Source: Prevotella sp. (lineage in GTDB: Bacteria > Bacteroidota > Bacteroidia > Bacteroidales > Bacteroidaceae). Taken from it: a stretch of DNA of 64,000 bases. Position numbers and translations under genes: made by a program. Where the stretch lies: positions 124,001-188,000 of the forward strand of contig JAFZSL010000075.1 in NCBI GenBank assembly GCA_017619375.1, given 5' to 3'. Positions 42,383 through 49,960 of this stretch are shown piece by piece. Position 1 is the stretch's first letter. Each line of letters opens with the position of its first letter. The notes below the pieces were generated by a model. The model was given only the letters and a program-made list of their open reading frames with translations. It did not search any database and had not been told where the DNA came from.

Positions 42383-43183
42383 ATGAAGAAAATTTTCGTA
42401 CCCTTGGTAGCCATCTTGGCAATCATGTTCATGAATAGTTGCGAAACAAGCAAGCAAGTGCCTTATATGCAGAACATTGACAGCATCAGCCTTGCTGCAT
42501 CGCAGTATCTCTTCGACGCAAGAATCAAACCGAAGGATATCTTGCACATCACAGTCCACACAACAGACCCAGCTGCTGCTGCTCCTTTCAACCTGACCGT
42601 GTCGAGAAGGTTGAGTGCTCAAGGTGACCTCTCCAGTGGTGGTGGTTCACTTCAAGGATACCTCGTCGAAAACGACGGCACCATCAATTTCCCCGTTATC
42701 GGAAGAATTGCTGTTGTCGGACTTACAAGAAAGGAATGCGAAACCTTGATTGAGGAAAAGTTGACCCCTTATCTGGCAAAGACCGAAAAGCCTGTGGTCA
42801 CTGTCAATATGTCGAGTTTCAGGGTAACACTCCTGGGTGATTTCAGCAGTCCGAGGGTGGTTGCCGTGACGACGGAGAAAATGAGTATTCTCGAAGCCCT
42901 TGCCTCGGGTGGCGACCTCACTCTCTATGGTAAGAGGCAGAATGTGCTGCTTATCAGGGAGGATGCAACCGGCAAGAAGACAGTGCACCGCATCGACCTC
43001 ACGGATGCCAATTTCATCAACTCACCTTATTATTATCTGCAACAGAACGACATCATCTATGTGGAGCCTAATGCCACCAAGGCAAAGAACTCCGCTTTGG
43101 GACAGTCGGTCACCATATGGTTCTCGTTCATCAGCATCGCCACTTCCGTGGCTTCATTGCTCGTGAACATTCTCAGGGACTAA
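42383..43183 (+). CDS. Polysaccharide export outer-membrane lipoprotein (Wza-like)
   Basis: This is a 266-residue lipoprotein with lipobox FMNSC (Cys20). The Poly_export domain follows (ARIKPKDILHITVHTTDP, then GYLVENDGTINFPVIGRIAVVG), then SLBB-like beta-grasp repeats (VTLLGDFSSPRVVAVTTEKM). A C-terminal hydrophobic helix (VTIWFSFISIATSVASLLVNI) could cross the outer membrane, as Wza does. Members export capsule or exopolysaccharide together with an inner-membrane Wzc-type kinase; none is encoded next to it. A GT2 gene lies 2.3 kb downstream, but no full capsule locus is visible. Confidence 0.92.
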   Translation: MKKIFVPLVAILAIMFMNSCETSKQVPYMQNIDSISLAASQYLFDARIKPKDILHITVHTTDPAAAAPFNLTVSRRLSAQGDLSSGGGSLQGYLVENDGTINFPVIGRIAVVGLTRKECETLIEEKLTPYLAKTEKPVVTVNMSSFRVTLLGDFSSPRVVAVTTEKMSILEALASGGDLTLYGKRQNVLLIREDATGKKTVHRIDLTDANFINSPYYYLQQNDIIYVEPNATKAKNSALGQSVTIWFSFISIATSVASLLVNILRD

Positions 43184-43251
43184 TCACTTTGCTGGACGAA
43201 CGGATGAAGATGCCGAAAAGGTGGCTCATCTGTCATCGAGCAAGTTGAGCG

Positions 43252-43317
43252 AATGCCTTTTCAATGCTGTCTCCGCATCCTGTGATGGGAGAGTGAAAAC
43301 AGCTTTGAAAAGGCATT
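43252..43317 (+). terminator. Long hairpin after the Wza-like gene
   Basis: Arms AATGCCTTTTCAATGCTGT (43252-43270) and its inverse (43299-43317) pair over 19 positions with one mismatch, followed by TCGACTTTTCTT. It is probably a terminator, though the 28-nt loop is large. Confidence 0.6.
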
Positions 43318-43345
43318 TCGACTTTTCTTATGAATACGAATGACT

Positions 43346-43371
43346 GCTACAGGGAATGGCTAACCTGTAGC
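43346..43371 (+). promoter_or_regulatory. Small hairpin just before the Sel1 gene
   Basis: GCTACAGG (43346-43353) and CCTGTAGC (43364-43371) form an 8-bp stem with a 10-nt loop. It ends 15 bp before the ATG at 43387, so it could affect translation start if transcribed. Confidence 0.4.
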
Positions 43372-43386
43372 TTAATACCGCGACTA

Positions 43387-44151
43387 ATGAAGAAAATCCT
43401 TTTTTTCGCATGTATGGCTTTGCTCATTGCTCCTGCTTACGCACAAGAAACGGGAGAAAGTGAAATAGTCACACCACATTTCACCATAGAGGATTCCATC
43501 AACTGGGGAAACATCACCAAGCAACAAGTGGACCAGATCGCCAGAATGGCTGCCAACGGGCATTCCACCTCCCAGTATTATCTGGGGAGATGCTATTTCA
43601 ACGGACTCGGGGTGATGAAAGACAGGTTGAAGGCGGTGGAATATTATGCACTGGCTGCTGAAAAAGACAACACACAGGCTCTATACTACCTTGGATTCTG
43701 CTACAAATATGGGTTCGGTGTGGCCAAAAACGATGCCAAGGCACAGCAATTCTTCATCAGGGCGGTGAAATGGCTCAATGAGGAAATGGACAGCGAACCA
43801 TATGCACCTTATTATCTCGCCATGTGCTACAACTATGGCTTTGGGGTGGATGTGGACCACCAAAAGAGCGTGGAACTCTATGAAAAGGCTGCGGCGATGG
43901 GCAACTCACAGGCTTTGGTCAACATGGCCTTGGATTATCAATTGGGCAATAATGTGAAGAAAGACATCGCCAAGGCTGTGGATTTGTTCCGGAAGGCTGC
44001 CGACATGGGTAATCCACAGGCCCAACTGTTGCTTGGATATTGCTTCTTGGAAGGAGACGGGGTGGAACAAGACAAGGAAAAGGCTCACGAATATTTCAAA
44101 AAGGCAGCAGAGCAGGGATTGCCAAAAGCAATGGAGGCTCTTGCACAATAA
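43387..44151 (+). CDS. Secreted Sel1-repeat protein
   Basis: This is a 254-residue protein with a signal peptide ending in APAYAQ. It then has about five Sel1-like repeats (TSQYYLGRCYFNGLGVMKDR, AQLLLGYCFLEGDGVEQDKE). A longer frame starts at 43330 but runs through a hairpin and adds a non-signal stretch, so the ATG at 43387 is preferred. mtaB follows after 6 bp, probably in one transcript. The role is unknown; it is related in type to the protein encoded at 11.0 kb. Confidence 0.88.
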   Translation: MKKILFFACMALLIAPAYAQETGESEIVTPHFTIEDSINWGNITKQQVDQIARMAANGHSTSQYYLGRCYFNGLGVMKDRLKAVEYYALAAEKDNTQALYYLGFCYKYGFGVAKNDAKAQQFFIRAVKWLNEEMDSEPYAPYYLAMCYNYGFGVDVDHQKSVELYEKAAAMGNSQALVNMALDYQLGNNVKKDIAKAVDLFRKAADMGNPQAQLLLGYCFLEGDGVEQDKEKAHEYFKKAAEQGLPKAMEALAQ

Positions 44152-44157
44152 CACGTC

Positions 44158-45501
44158 ATGATAGACACTTCGGTTTTCCAAGGAAAAAAGGCAGCTTATT
44201 TCACCTTGGGCTGCAAACTCAATTTCTCCGAAACATCAACCTTTGCCAAAATGCTCCAGGAAATGGGAGTCGTCAACGTGGGAGAGGGGGAACAGGCCGA
44301 CATATGCCTTGTCAACACTTGTTCCGTCACCGACGTGGCTGACCATAAATGCAGGCAAGCCATCCGACGCCTCACAAGAAAGCATCCCGGAGCCTTCGTC
44401 GTGGTCACAGGATGCTATGCTCAACTATCACCCGAAACGGTGGCGAAAATGGATGGAGTCGACCTCGTGCTTGGCTCTCAGGAAAAAGCGCAGCTCATCG
44501 CCTTCCTTTCCGAAGCATGGGTGGAAAAGAAAGGGGAAGAGGCACTTCACAGATACCACGCAGTGAAAACAAAGGACATCAAGGCTTTCGCCCCAAGTTG
44601 CTCCAGGGGAAACCGCACCAGATTCTTCCTTAAGGTGCAGGATGGATGCGACTATTTCTGCACTTATTGCACCATCCCCTATGCCCGGGGATTCAGCAGA
44701 AGCGCAACGATAGAGTCGTTGGTGGAGCAGGCAAGGATGGCGGCTGAAGAAGGCGGAAAGGAAATTGTGATCACTGGTGTCAATATCGGAGATTTTGGGA
44801 AAAATACGGGGGAACGCTTCATCGACCTCGTCAAGGCACTCGACCAAGTGGAAGGCATCGAAAGATACAGAATCAGCAGCCTTGAGCCTGACCTCATCTC
44901 TGATGAGCTTATCGAATGGTGTGCACAAAGCAGGGCTTTCATGCCGCATTTCCACATACCTTTGCAAAGCGGGGCCGACGAGGTCCTGAAAATCATGCAC
45001 CGCAGATATGACACAAAACTATTCGCCCATAAGGTGGAGCGCATCAAGGCGTGTATGCCGGATGCCTTCATCGGAGTGGACGTCATTGTGGGTATGAGGG
45101 GGGAAACCCAGGACCATTTCATGCAGACTTGCAATTTCCTCGAATCTCTCGACGTTTCCCAATTGCATGTGTTCCCCTATTCTGAAAGACCGGGGACGAC
45201 AGCATTGCGTATTCCACACGTGGTGCCTGAGGCGGAGAAGAAGCGAAGAGGAGCCATCCTTATCGAACTCTCTGAAAGAAAGACGCAACAATTCTATATG
45301 AAACACATGGGACGAACTGCCTTGGTGCTCTTCGAGAAGGCGCAAAGAGGGAGGATCATGCATGGGTTCACCAAGAATTACATAAGGGTCGAACTGCTGC
45401 CTGATATGGCAAGTCCTGAACTTGACAACCAGATCGTCAGCGTCACACTCGGAGCTTTCAACCATGACAAAACTGCGCTTATGGGGCGCATCAATGCATG
45501 A
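44158..45501 (+). CDS. mtaB: tRNA t6A37 methylthiotransferase (MtaB)
   Basis: This 447-residue radical-SAM enzyme adds a methylthio group to t6A37 of tRNA, giving ms2t6A. The N-terminal UPF0004 domain has the Cys ligands of one Fe-S cluster (LGCKLNFSETS, NTCSVTD, TGCYAQ). The radical-SAM cluster motif is CDYFCTYC in VQDGCDYFCTYCTIPYARG. A TRAM-like C-terminus follows. The Gly/Cys layout fits MtaB better than MiaB or RimO. It depends on t6A, whose synthesis needs TsaE (2.6 kb). Confidence 0.94.
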   Translation: MIDTSVFQGKKAAYFTLGCKLNFSETSTFAKMLQEMGVVNVGEGEQADICLVNTCSVTDVADHKCRQAIRRLTRKHPGAFVVVTGCYAQLSPETVAKMDGVDLVLGSQEKAQLIAFLSEAWVEKKGEEALHRYHAVKTKDIKAFAPSCSRGNRTRFFLKVQDGCDYFCTYCTIPYARGFSRSATIESLVEQARMAAEEGGKEIVITGVNIGDFGKNTGERFIDLVKALDQVEGIERYRISSLEPDLISDELIEWCAQSRAFMPHFHIPLQSGADEVLKIMHRRYDTKLFAHKVERIKACMPDAFIGVDVIVGMRGETQDHFMQTCNFLESLDVSQLHVFPYSERPGTTALRIPHVVPEAEKKRRGAILIELSERKTQQFYMKHMGRTALVLFEKAQRGRIMHGFTKNYIRVELLPDMASPELDNQIVSVTLGAFNHDKTALMGRINA

Positions 45502-45505
45502 TACC

Positions 45506-46534
45506 ATGGACAAGGTGGCCATTGTCATACTCAATTGGAATGGGAGAAAGATGCTGGAACAGTATCTGCCGTCGGTGCTGGAACACTCCCGCAATGAGGC
45601 TGTCACCTATGTGGCAGACAATGCGTCCACCGACGATTCCATCCCATACCTGGAGAGGAACCATCCTGATGTGAGGCTGATAACGCTTGACAGGAACTGG
45701 GGATTCGCTGAGGGATACAACAAGGCCTTGAAACAAGTGGAGGCGGAGTATTTCGTGCTGCTCAATTCCGATATCGAGGTGACACAAGGATGGCTCACGC
45801 CTATCGTGGCCTTCTTGGACAAGCATCCTGACGTGGCTGCGTGCCAGCCCAAATTGTTGTCGGTGGCCGATAGGCGGCAGTTTGAGTATGCAGGGGCGGC
45901 AGGTGGATTCATCGATCGTTTCGGGTATCCTTTCTGTCGGGGAAGAGTCTTCGACACCGTGGAAAAGGACAATGGGCAATATGATGAACCCATGCAGGTG
46001 ATGTGGGCCACTGGGGCTTGCCTGGTCATCAGGGCCGATGACTACTTCCGGGCGGGGGGGCTTGACTCGAGGTTCTTCGCCCACAATGAGGAAATCGACC
46101 TCTGCTGGAGACTCAACATCATGGGAAGGAAGGTCTATTGCTTGCCCGAAAGCCATGTCTATCATTTGGGAGGGGGGACGCTGCCTAAAGGAAACCCCCG
46201 AAAGACATTCCTCAATTTCAGGAACAACCTGACCATGCTCTACAAGAACTTGCCAGAGCAGGACTTGCATCGTGTCATGAGATGGAGATGCTTTCTCGAC
46301 TATATAGCCGCCTTTGAGACACTTGTGGTCAACGGCAACTGGGCTGATTTCAAAGCTATCTTCCAAGCAAGAAGGGCTTTCAGAAAATGGAAGCCGACGT
46401 TCGAGGAGGAACGTGGGCGCATACAAAGTGGCAGGGAGAAGGTTGCTTCCACTTCAATGGAGCGCATGCCCTTCTCCATCGTATGGCAGTATCATTTCAA
46501 AGGGAAAAGGATATTTGACCAGTTGCCAAAATAA
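45506..46534 (+). CDS. GT2-family glycosyltransferase
   Basis: This is a 342-residue GT-A-fold enzyme: VAIVILNWNGRKMLEQYL at the start, ADNASTDDS, the DxD-like region FVLLNSDIEV and a late acceptor-side block ARFFAHNEEIDLCWRLNIMG-like (SRFFAHNEEIDLCWR). It resembles rhamnosyl- and related transferases that build surface glycans. The donor sugar cannot be told from sequence. It starts 4 bp after mtaB; an overlapping ATG at 45494 would add four residues. A terminator follows. Confidence 0.9.
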   Translation: MDKVAIVILNWNGRKMLEQYLPSVLEHSRNEAVTYVADNASTDDSIPYLERNHPDVRLITLDRNWGFAEGYNKALKQVEAEYFVLLNSDIEVTQGWLTPIVAFLDKHPDVAACQPKLLSVADRRQFEYAGAAGGFIDRFGYPFCRGRVFDTVEKDNGQYDEPMQVMWATGACLVIRADDYFRAGGLDSRFFAHNEEIDLCWRLNIMGRKVYCLPESHVYHLGGGTLPKGNPRKTFLNFRNNLTMLYKNLPEQDLHRVMRWRCFLDYIAAFETLVVNGNWADFKAIFQARRAFRKWKPTFEEERGRIQSGREKVASTSMERMPFSIVWQYHFKGKRIFDQLPK

Positions 46535-46564
46535 AAAACCGCTTGACAAGAGCCAAGCGGTTTT
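46535..46564. terminator. Bidirectional terminator, GT2 gene / lipoprotein gene
   Basis: AAAACCGCTTG (46535-46545) and CAAGCGGTTTT (46554-46564) form 11-bp arms with A- and T-runs on both sides. It lies directly after the GT2 stop and 21 bp from the stop of the convergent lipoprotein gene. Confidence 0.9.
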
Positions 46565-46585
46565 ATTCTTAATAGTCCGTAGTGA

Positions 46586-46837
46586 TTATTTCTGCTCAGC
46601 GTTTGCGGAATCAGCAGGAGCAGCCTCAGCCTCGGGAGCAGCCTCAGTAGCAGCAGCTTCGGGAGCAGCAGCCTCAGGAGCAGCCTCAACGTTTGCGGAA
46701 TCAGCAGGAGCAGCTTCAGCCTCGGGAGCAGCAGTCTCGGTCTCAGGAGCCTCGGGAGCAGCTTCTTTCTTCTCTTCAGTACAAGCAGCAAATGTCAGAG
46801 CTGCAGCAGCTACGAACATAAAAATAACTTTCTTCAT
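46586..46837 (-). CDS. Small Ala/Glu/Pro-rich lipoprotein
   Basis: This is an 83-residue protein: a signal peptide with lipobox FAAC (Cys19), then TEEKKEAAPEAPETE and a tail made almost entirely of A, E, P and a repeated PADSAN unit. An extended, disordered chain on the envelope is likely. The ATG at 46837 is chosen over an upstream in-frame start because it begins the signal peptide (MKKVIFMFVAAAAL). A promoter lies about 50 bp upstream. No function is known. Confidence 0.85.
   Translation of the reverse strand: MKKVIFMFVAAAALTFAACTEEKKEAAPEAPETETAAPEAEAAPADSANVEAAPEAAAPEAAATEAAPEAEAAPADSANAEQK
46601..46732 (-). repeat. 42-bp direct repeat inside the Ala/Glu-rich lipoprotein gene
   Basis: Two 42-bp copies (46601-46642 and 46691-46732) differ at one base and encode the PADSAN-containing unit. 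Shorter GAGCAGCCTC words fill the space between. Copy number could vary by slippage. Confidence 0.85.
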
Positions 46838-46885
46838 TTTCTTGCTTTTTTTAAATCTGTAAAACATTTGTTTATTAAAACGCTG

Positions 46886-46915
46886 CAAAGGTAGGCATTT
46901 TTTCGCAATCACAAA
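46886..46915 (-). promoter_or_regulatory. Promoter of the Ala/Glu-rich lipoprotein gene
   Basis: Minus-strand TTTG (46912-46915) and TACCTTTG (46886-46893) are separated by 18 bp, slightly short of the usual spacing. The leader would be about 40-45 nt. Confidence 0.6.
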
Positions 46916-47033
46916 TGTTTTTTTTGATTTTTTTTTCCTTGATTTGTAACTTTTTTATAACTGATTGATTAACAATGCGTTATGATGTGTTAAAATGTTT
47001 AAAAAGGTTGTATCTGGATTTCCTGCTCTTCAC

Positions 47034-48527
47034 TTATTTCCACACTTCTTGGATGGCGTTGCCGATGCAGCAGTCGGGCATTTGGATATGGGCCATGGCA
47101 CAGACGGTGGCAGCGATGTCGGTCATGTAGGTAGGTGTACTGGTGCTGCCTTCCTTCACGTTCCATCCCATGAAGATGAGGGGGATGTGTGAGTCATCGG
47201 GATTCCAAGTGCCATGCGAGGTGCCCTTGTAGGTGGGGGTGACGGTGCCGTGCATGTGGCTGCCTTGCAACACCACCATGATGTCACCTGTGCGTAAACG
47301 ATGGTAGCCGTTGATGATGCGTTCGCGAAGGAATTGTGGCACGGTGGAGTTTTGCACGTCCTCATAATCCACCACGTAGACGAACTGCGGGTCTTCGCGG
47401 AGTATTTCCACGGCTTTCTTTTTCACTTGTGTGTAGTCGAGATTGTGTGAGGTGATGAACTCACGGTCAAGGTAGATGCGGCAGTCCATCATCTCTTTGA
47501 TGTAGTTGCCTGCTACCCCGAAGCAGCGGGCAAGGGCGTTGTTCACTTGTTCTCTCACGGGTCTCGATGAATAGCCTCCTCCAGGAAGTTTGTGCTCGTT
47601 GAGGAAATTGCCGTTGTGCACCGCACCATGGTCTGCAGTGAGGAAAAGGAGGTAGTTGCCGCTGCCGATTTCACGGTCGAGTACACGGAGGAAATGAGCC
47701 AGGTCCTTGTCGAGTTGCATGTACACGTCGCGGTTCTCCTTGCCCCGAGTGCTATAAGTATGGCCGATAGCGTCTGTGGAGGAAATGCTCACTGCGAGCA
47801 TGTCGGTGACTTCGTGCTTGCCCAGGTGCTCGTTTTTCAACACTTCCTCTGCCATCTTGAAGGTCATGGTCACGCCTTTGTTGGAGGTCTTGATGTCGAA
47901 GCCGGACTCAGTGTGGTTGTTCCGGTTGAAATTCTCCACCCAGCGCGGTAGTTTTTCCATGTAATAACTACTGGTGATGAAATGCCCGGCTTTCGTGTCC
48001 CACCAATAGGCGGCGTCGGCGGCATGGCCGGCGGGAAGGATGGCGGCACGGTCCTTCAGGGCCACGCCGATGACTTTCGACTTGAAGTCAGTGGCCAGTT
48101 TCAGTTGGTCGCCTATCGTGTTGGCCAGAAGGTTGCGAGGGGAATTTTGCCCGTCGCTGTTTTCTGGTGAACTGCCCACGGCGAATACCGTGGTGTCGGA
48201 AACGCTGGTCACGTTCCGACCGTTGAGAAGGAAGTTGTTGCCGGCGATGCCGGTGAATGCTGGCACCGATCCGGTGTAGACGCATGAGTGGCCTATGGCT
48301 GTCACGGTGGGTACGTAGTTGATCATTGTGTTCTCGCAACTGAAGCCGTTGTCCAACAGGCGTTTCAGTCCGCCGGTGTCGTATTGGTCGTAATAATAAT
48401 ACAGGTAGTCCCATCTCATTTGGTCTACTACGATGCCTACTATGAGGCGTGGACGTTTGACTTCACTTCCACACCAGGCTGTCATGCATGCAAGTGTGAG
48501 AAGGAGGGTTGTGATAGCTTTTTTCAT
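47034..48527 (-). CDS. PafA-like alkaline phosphatase, exported
   Basis: This 497-residue protein of the alkaline phosphatase/phosphodiesterase superfamily has a signal peptide (MKKAITTLLLTLACMTAWCG). Metal and nucleophile blocks are GIVVDQMRWDYL, PTVTAIGH (residues 73-80, with the expected nucleophilic Thr), MLAVSISSTDAIGHTYS and LFLTADHGAV, then GTSHGTWNPDDSHIPLIFMG. This order matches the PafA-type monoesterases of Bacteroidota, which release phosphate in the periplasm. The longer frame adds 29 residues upstream of the signal peptide and is rejected. A -7-like TATATTTG lies at 48550-48557. Confidence 0.92.
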   Translation of the reverse strand: MKKAITTLLLTLACMTAWCGSEVKRPRLIVGIVVDQMRWDYLYYYYDQYDTGGLKRLLDNGFSCENTMINYVPTVTAIGHSCVYTGSVPAFTGIAGNNFLLNGRNVTSVSDTTVFAVGSSPENSDGQNSPRNLLANTIGDQLKLATDFKSKVIGVALKDRAAILPAGHAADAAYWWDTKAGHFITSSYYMEKLPRWVENFNRNNHTESGFDIKTSNKGVTMTFKMAEEVLKNEHLGKHEVTDMLAVSISSTDAIGHTYSTRGKENRDVYMQLDKDLAHFLRVLDREIGSGNYLLFLTADHGAVHNGNFLNEHKLPGGGYSSRPVREQVNNALARCFGVAGNYIKEMMDCRIYLDREFITSHNLDYTQVKKKAVEILREDPQFVYVVDYEDVQNSTVPQFLRERIINGYHRLRTGDIMVVLQGSHMHGTVTPTYKGTSHGTWNPDDSHIPLIFMGWNVKEGSTSTPTYMTDIAATVCAMAHIQMPDCCIGNAIQEVWK

Positions 48528-48619
48528 AATTGTAGTATGGTTGTGACTGCAAATATAGTTAATTTTATAGTCAATAAAGGAGAAAAATGGGAAAAAAGTG
48601 ATTTTTTCTGCCACTTTGT

Positions 48620-48650
48620 TTTGTCGTTACACAAAAAAGTGTTATTTTTG
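48620..48650 (+). promoter_or_regulatory. Plus-strand promoter with no annotated gene downstream
   Basis: TTTG (48620-48623) and TATTTTTG (48643-48650) have a 19-bp spacer, a full consensus match. Both flanking genes are on the other strand, so it should drive an unannotated transcript. Confidence 0.7.
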
Positions 48651-48655
48651 CGACA

Positions 48656-49005
48656 AAATTGATTGGAAAATAAAAAACACATCTTTTGACAGTACATTCA
48701 TGCATATGGAGGGTGTTCCCGTCCATCATGTCATCGATGAGTCACGACAGTCATGAACCGTTGCCTTTGGCTTCTGGTGAGATGTTGTTATTGTGATTGG
48801 ATAATTCTCATAGATATATTCATATTTTACTCGACAGGATAATTTGAGTGTTAGTTTCAGGGTATATTAAGAAAATTTTCAATGCTGATCTTTTAATTCT
48901 GTGACACCCAAAGATTCCTCCACCGTGAGGTGCAGGAATTGGCGGGGGTCATTTTCTTAGAAACGCAGAAGGCGCGCACCTTTCCAAGTGCGCGCCTTCT
49001 ACATT
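48656..49005 (+). ncRNA. Candidate small RNA or small-peptide transcript
   Basis: From the promoter at 48620-48650 to the hairpin at 48967-49000, a transcript of about 350 nt is expected. It contains a hairpin with a GTGA (GNRA) loop (48914-48939: ATTCCT, C, CACC, GTGA, GGTG, C, AGGAAT), a sign of structured RNA, and a 22-codon frame (48728-48796). It lacks the signature ends of tmRNA, RNase P RNA or SRP RNA. The segment 48528-49018 has no other gene. Its family is unknown to me. Confidence 0.45.
48967..49000. terminator. Strong terminator hairpin after the PqqD gene
   Basis: Perfect 13-bp arms (AGAAGGCGCGCAC at 48967-48979 and its inverse at 48988-49000) surround an 8-nt loop. It ends the minus-strand cassette and would also stop the plus-strand candidate RNA. 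Confidence 0.85.
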
Positions 49006-49018
49006 GTATTTCTCGTGA

Positions 49019-49294
49019 TTATGGCTCTACTATGGCTGCAGTAATCCATGTTTTCACGAGTTCTTCCATATGTGGACGCAGTTCGTCAGCACTGGGGGCG
49101 TCCTCGTAATTGTCTTGGATCAGCTTCACCATGTCGTCGATGGTGAATTCCTTGCCGCTGACGTTCTCCCAAAGGAACGCGGACGTCTCGTTCATGCTGA
49201 TTACGTTGGTGTAGTCGATGTTCTCTTTTCCTTCGGCCACCATGATTTTTTCACCGCAGATCTCACGAAGGACGAATCCTGTCTTTGCTTTCAT
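49019..49294 (-). CDS. PqqD-family peptide-binding protein
   Basis: This 91-residue protein has the PqqD/RiPP-recognition-element layout. An N-terminal beta-rich part (GFVLREICGEKIMVAEGKEN) is followed by ISMNETSAFLWENVSG, then a helical part (FTIDDMVKLIQDNYEDA) ending in LVKTWITAAIVEP. Such proteins bind leader peptides and present them to modifying enzymes. It is the last gene of a cassette with a signal-peptidase-like gene (6 bp upstream) and an HPr-kinase-like gene. No radical-SAM or other classic partner is visible. Confidence 0.9.
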   Translation of the reverse strand: MKAKTGFVLREICGEKIMVAEGKENIDYTNVISMNETSAFLWENVSGKEFTIDDMVKLIQDNYEDAPSADELRPHMEELVKTWITAAIVEP

Positions 49295-49300
49295 TTCTTT

Positions 49301-49960
49301 CTATTTTTTAATTGATGATGATTTCTTGTGTTCGAAATTCTTAACTATTTCATTGATTTCTCTACTTTTCAAAGGCTTGTATGGCTTGAGTTTGAAAATG
49401 TTCAGCCAGACGTAGCGATAAAAAGCCAGCAGCCATCGGCGTATGGGACGCAGGGTCACCCAAAACCACGAATACGTTTTCCATTTCCAGCCATCTGTCC
49501 AGTCTGCCTTGTGGCGTCCATTGCGGATGAAGCCGACAACGCTTGCACGGATGTCTGAGACGGTGCAGTATTCGCAACTTAAGTTGCCATCGCCCATGAG
49601 GGTGACGTCCCCATTCTCTATTTTCATCACCCGGTGCATCACATAGTGGCCAGGTTCGATTTCTGCCAGTACCGGGTCTCCGACTTTCACCTCGCCAGGG
49701 GAAGAGAAGATGCCGAGGTCGCGGTTGCTTTCCAGGAAGGGGCGCATGCTGTTGCCTCGGAGGCGCAGCGTGCACGTCTTTCCTTTATTGATATCCTCAA
49801 TGAGAAGTGGGAATAGGATTTCATTGGGGATGTCCATGTTGTTTTCTTTCCTGTCTACCTCTCTGTTTCCACCGTCATGCTGGCGAACGCGGTTGAGGAA
49901 CTTTTCAAGAATACGTCTCAGAATATTTTGTTTCTTGACTTTGGACATGTCAGACTTCAT
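49301..49960 (-). CDS. S24/S26-like peptidase with Ser/His dyad
   Basis: The protein has 219 residues from the ATG at 49960, which overlaps the stop of the HPr-kinase-like gene (ATGA). The peptidase motif LRGNSMRPFL has the Ser nucleophile (S71), and VMHRVMKI (H109) has His where many family members have Lys, as in SipW/Sec11-type signal peptidases. GDPVLAEIEPGHY and MGDGNLSCE are other conserved blocks. A hydrophobic C-terminal segment (SWFWVTLRPIRRWLLAFYRY) could reach the membrane. In this cassette it may cut a leader or an exported peptide. The N-terminal ~40 residues are charged and variable. Confidence 0.85.
   Translation of the reverse strand: MKSDMSKVKKQNILRRILEKFLNRVRQHDGGNREVDRKENNMDIPNEILFPLLIEDINKGKTCTLRLRGNSMRPFLESNRDLGIFSSPGEVKVGDPVLAEIEPGHYVMHRVMKIENGDVTLMGDGNLSCEYCTVSDIRASVVGFIRNGRHKADWTDGWKWKTYSWFWVTLRPIRRWLLAFYRYVWLNIFKLKPYKPLKSREINEIVKNFEHKKSSSIKK

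Noticed and set aside
42383..46534. A capsule/exopolysaccharide locus
   Set aside because: Only a Wza-like lipoprotein and one GT2 gene are present, interrupted by Sel1 and mtaB genes, without flippase, polymerase or Wzc kinase.
48656..49005. tmRNA, RNase P RNA or SRP RNA in the orphan transcript
   Set aside because: The conserved ends and core sequences of these RNAs are absent.
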